Shown: positions 5,289 to 5,491 of the stretch, in pieces | How positions within the stretch are numbered: position 1 is the stretch's first letter | Layout of the letters: every line of letters begins with the position of its first letter | DNA from: Bdellovibrionales bacterium | GTDB lineage: Bacteria > Bdellovibrionota > Bacteriovoracia > Bacteriovoracales > Bacteriovoracaceae | Direction of reading: 5' to 3' | Assembly (NCBI GenBank): GCA_005791855.1 | Contig: SXUH01000180.1 | Location: 1-5,491 of the forward strand | DNA length: 5,491 bases | Translations under genes and position numbers: made by a program | Notes under the pieces: generated by a model | Told to the model about the DNA's origin: nothing | The model's input: the letters and a program-made list of their open reading frames with translations, nothing else | Database searches by the model: none

Positions 5289-5317
5289 TTGATTTTAGTT
5301 CTAGTCCCTCTTAGCAT
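5289..5317 (+). promoter_or_regulatory. Sigma70-like promoter for the gene at the right edge
   Basis: TTGATT (5289-5294) and TAGCAT (5312-5317) are separated by exactly 17 bp, each with four of six consensus matches, in an AT-rich patch between GC-rich stretches. The predicted start is near 5324. This is the best-formed promoter in the window. Confidence 0.5.
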
Positions 5318-5406
5318 AGGGTTTATCTCAAACCTGCGAGGGGCCCATAGAAACGCCGAAAGCCGAATTCCTTGACGTCAACGCCACGAAGTCGAAGCAC
5401 CGGGGG

Positions 5407-5491
5407 ATGAAGGGGGTCTTCGAAACCTGCTTCAAGAGCTTCCGTACCCTGACCTTCACCCTGCTCCTGGCCCCCATCGGTCTGCTCTACG
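5407..5491 (+). CDS. N-terminus of a probable membrane protein, truncated by the window edge
   Basis: The frame from the ATG at 5407 runs open to the window end (28 codons), encoding MKGVFETCFKSFRTLTFTLL followed by LAPIGLLY: a short amphipathic start then a hydrophobic stretch that looks like a first transmembrane helix. I do not recognise the family from this fragment. The same frame is open back to 5320 without an ATG, GTG or TTG, and the upstream peptide looks coding (PKAEFLDVNATKSKHRG). The ATG at 5407 has only a G-run directly against it. By contrast, ATA at 5347 is preceded by GAGG (5338-5341) at five bases and lies about 23 nt after the predicted transcription start. The true start could therefore be the rare ATA codon. 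The frame is fairly secure, the start is not. Confidence 0.5.
   Translation, partial: MKGVFETCFKSFRTLTFTLLLAPIGLLY

Overview
The window is GC-rich bacterial DNA. Coding stretches favour C- or G-ending codons, and intergenic gaps are clearly richer in A and T. There are six complete genes plus the start of a seventh; no rRNA, tRNA, mobile element or CRISPR array is visible. Five of the six complete genes begin with a Sec-type signal peptide, so this is mainly a cell-envelope or secreted-protein neighbourhood of a Gram-negative-like bacterium. Two things point loosely to the Bdellovibrionota/deltaproteobacterial sphere: the pilin-like C-terminus of the 4191-5213 product, and the general style of small exported repeat proteins. 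That placement is inference, not a taxonomic call.

Layout. On the minus strand, a two-gene operon reads leftward from about 1770: a small exported protein with four 26-residue single-cysteine repeats (1741-1352), then, after a 3-bp gap, an exported short M1-like zinc metallopeptidase (1348-11). A 150-bp AT-rich gap (1742-1891) separates it from a divergent plus-strand operon. That operon holds an exported class I glutamine amidotransferase-like hydrolase of the peptidase C26 type (1892-2707), overlapping by an ATGA junction a DUF2461 protein with no signal peptide (2704-3366). After a 143-bp gap comes an exported protein made of an almost perfectly alternating Pro-X/Arg-rich tract and a calcium-type beta/gamma-crystallin domain (3510-4118), closed by a strong intrinsic terminator (4134-4160). 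About 30 bp later begins an exported protein with four or five CX7C Sel1/Hcp-like repeats and a C-terminal half that resembles the globular part of a type IV pilin (4191-5213). The last 278 bp hold a foldable 3' segment, a good sigma70-like promoter and the N-terminus of a probable membrane protein cut by the window edge.

How the genes work together. Only two co-transcribed pairs are supported by spacing: the Cys-repeat protein with the metallopeptidase, and the C26-like hydrolase with DUF2461. No shared pathway can be read from the sequence. The most unusual items are the Sel1-like/pilin-like chimera, the polyproline-arginine beta/gamma-crystallin with its own codon bias, and the 26-residue Cys-repeat protein beside a secreted peptidase.
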